This document shows positions 6,029 through 6,602 of a DNA stretch of 6,602 nucleotides, one piece after another. Source of the DNA: Comamonas sp. lk (GTDB lineage Bacteria > Pseudomonadota > Gammaproteobacteria > Burkholderiales > Burkholderiaceae_C); NCBI GenBank assembly GCA_945875225.1, contig CAMCJY010000115.1, positions 1 to 6,602 of the forward strand, given 5' to 3'. The translations under genes were made by a program, and so were the position numbers. The notes below the pieces were generated by a model, which was not told where the DNA came from, ran no database searches, and saw only the letters and a list, made by a program, of their open reading frames with translations. The first letter of the stretch is position 1. Every line of letters begins with the position of its first letter.

Positions 6029-6602
6029 GGCTTCCAAACGACCAAACCACTCCAGTCGGTGGCCAGCACTACGATGCCAAAGGCGATGCGGTAGTAGGCA
6101 AAGCCAACAAAGCTATGGGTTGCCACAAAGCGCAACAGCCAGCGCACGCAAGCCCAGGCGCTGATAAAAGAGAACACCAGGCCCACGGCAAAAATCGGCG
6201 TATCGGCCAGACTGAGCAAGGCGCGCTCTTTGTACAAGCTGTAAGCGCCCGCACCCATCAGCGTGGGTATAGCCAGAAAAAACGAAAAGTCCGTCGCCGT
6301 CTTGCGCGACATGCCCAGCAACATGCCGCCGATGATGGTAGCGCCGCTGCGGCTAGTGCCCGGCACCATGGCCAGGCATTGCACCAGGCCTACCTTTAAG
6401 GCGTCCCACATGGTCATGTCATCGACATCGCCCACACGCGCAAAATAACCGGTCTGCACATGTTCCGCAGCCGCCTGGCGCCGCTCGGCCCACAAAATAA
6501 TCAAGCCACCCACGATAAAAGTGCTAGCCACAATCAGCGGCGTAAACAAATGCGCTTTGATAATGTTGCCAAACAGCAAACCCAGCACCACGGCGGGCAT
6601 AA
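6025..6602 (-). CDS. uppP: Undecaprenyl-diphosphatase UppP (BacA), 5' end beyond window
   Basis: About 192 C-terminal residues of an integral membrane undecaprenyl-pyrophosphate phosphatase are visible. The family recycles the C55 lipid carrier for peptidoglycan and other envelope polymers, and extra copies give bacitracin resistance. The catalytic motif PGTSRSGAT is at residues 80-88 of the visible part, with Ser83 and Arg84 corresponding to the active-site Ser/Arg. It is preceded by [18 protein letters not shown] and followed by [22 protein letters not shown], both typical. The Glu-rich first motif and the true start lie off the right edge. The Met at 6600 is internal, since it aligns with about residue 100 of the roughly 270-residue family and the bases at 6601-6602 continue the frame. 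Hydrophobic segments are visible at about 22-38, 106-120, 133-150 and 165-182 of the fragment. Confidence 0.95.
   Translation of the reverse strand, partial: MPAVVLGLLFGNIIKAHLFTPLIVASTFIVGGLIILWAERRQAAAEHVQTGYFARVGDVDDMTMWDALKVGLVQCLAMVPGTSRSGATIIGGMLLGMSRKTATDFSFFLAIPTLMGAGAYSLYKERALLSLADTPIFAVGLVFSFISAWACVRWLLRFVATHSFVGFAYYRIAFGIVVLATDWSGLVVWKP

Overview
The window looks like a bacterial chromosome segment, probably from a betaproteobacterium of the Burkholderiales (Comamonadaceae-like). This is inferred from the protein style: the short alpha/beta hydrolase starting near [10 protein letters not shown], the UppP sequence and the TrkA/TrkH pair. No rRNA or other strong taxonomic marker is present. 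Bases 1-156 are AT-rich (about 31% GC by hand count over 1-150), while the genes further right look close to or above 50% GC.

Left edge (1-204): a 3' fragment of a proline tRNA gene (anticodon CGG) is preserved from the anticodon stem to the encoded CCA. Its 5' half is missing and is replaced by AT-rich DNA carrying short repeats. This is the usual signature of an attachment-site duplication left by a tRNA-targeting integrative element. The element would lie to the left, outside the window, and chromosomal sequence would resume at about 205. No integrase is visible.

Middle-left (205-2122): on the minus strand lie a small hypothetical protein that weakly resembles DUF768 and an exported SUMF1/FGE-fold protein lacking the catalytic cysteine pair. 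Divergent from the latter, on the plus strand, is a small single-domain cupin with both metal-binding motifs intact.

Middle-right (2123-4979): a minus-strand trkA-trkH operon encodes a low-affinity potassium uptake system. TrkA is the cytoplasmic NAD(H)/nucleotide-binding gating protein and TrkH is the membrane channel subunit. Ten bases separate the genes and the trkH ribosome binding site touches the trkA stop codon.

Right (4980-6602): an alpha/beta hydrolase diverges from trkA. It converges on uppP (undecaprenyl-diphosphatase, recycling of the cell-wall lipid carrier), which runs off the right edge without its N-terminus. The two stop codons share one TTAA tetramer. Apart from the tRNA-junction scar, the window reads as ordinary housekeeping and hypothetical genes. 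I see no CRISPR array, transposase, toxin-antitoxin pair or defence system, and no convincing rho-independent terminator.
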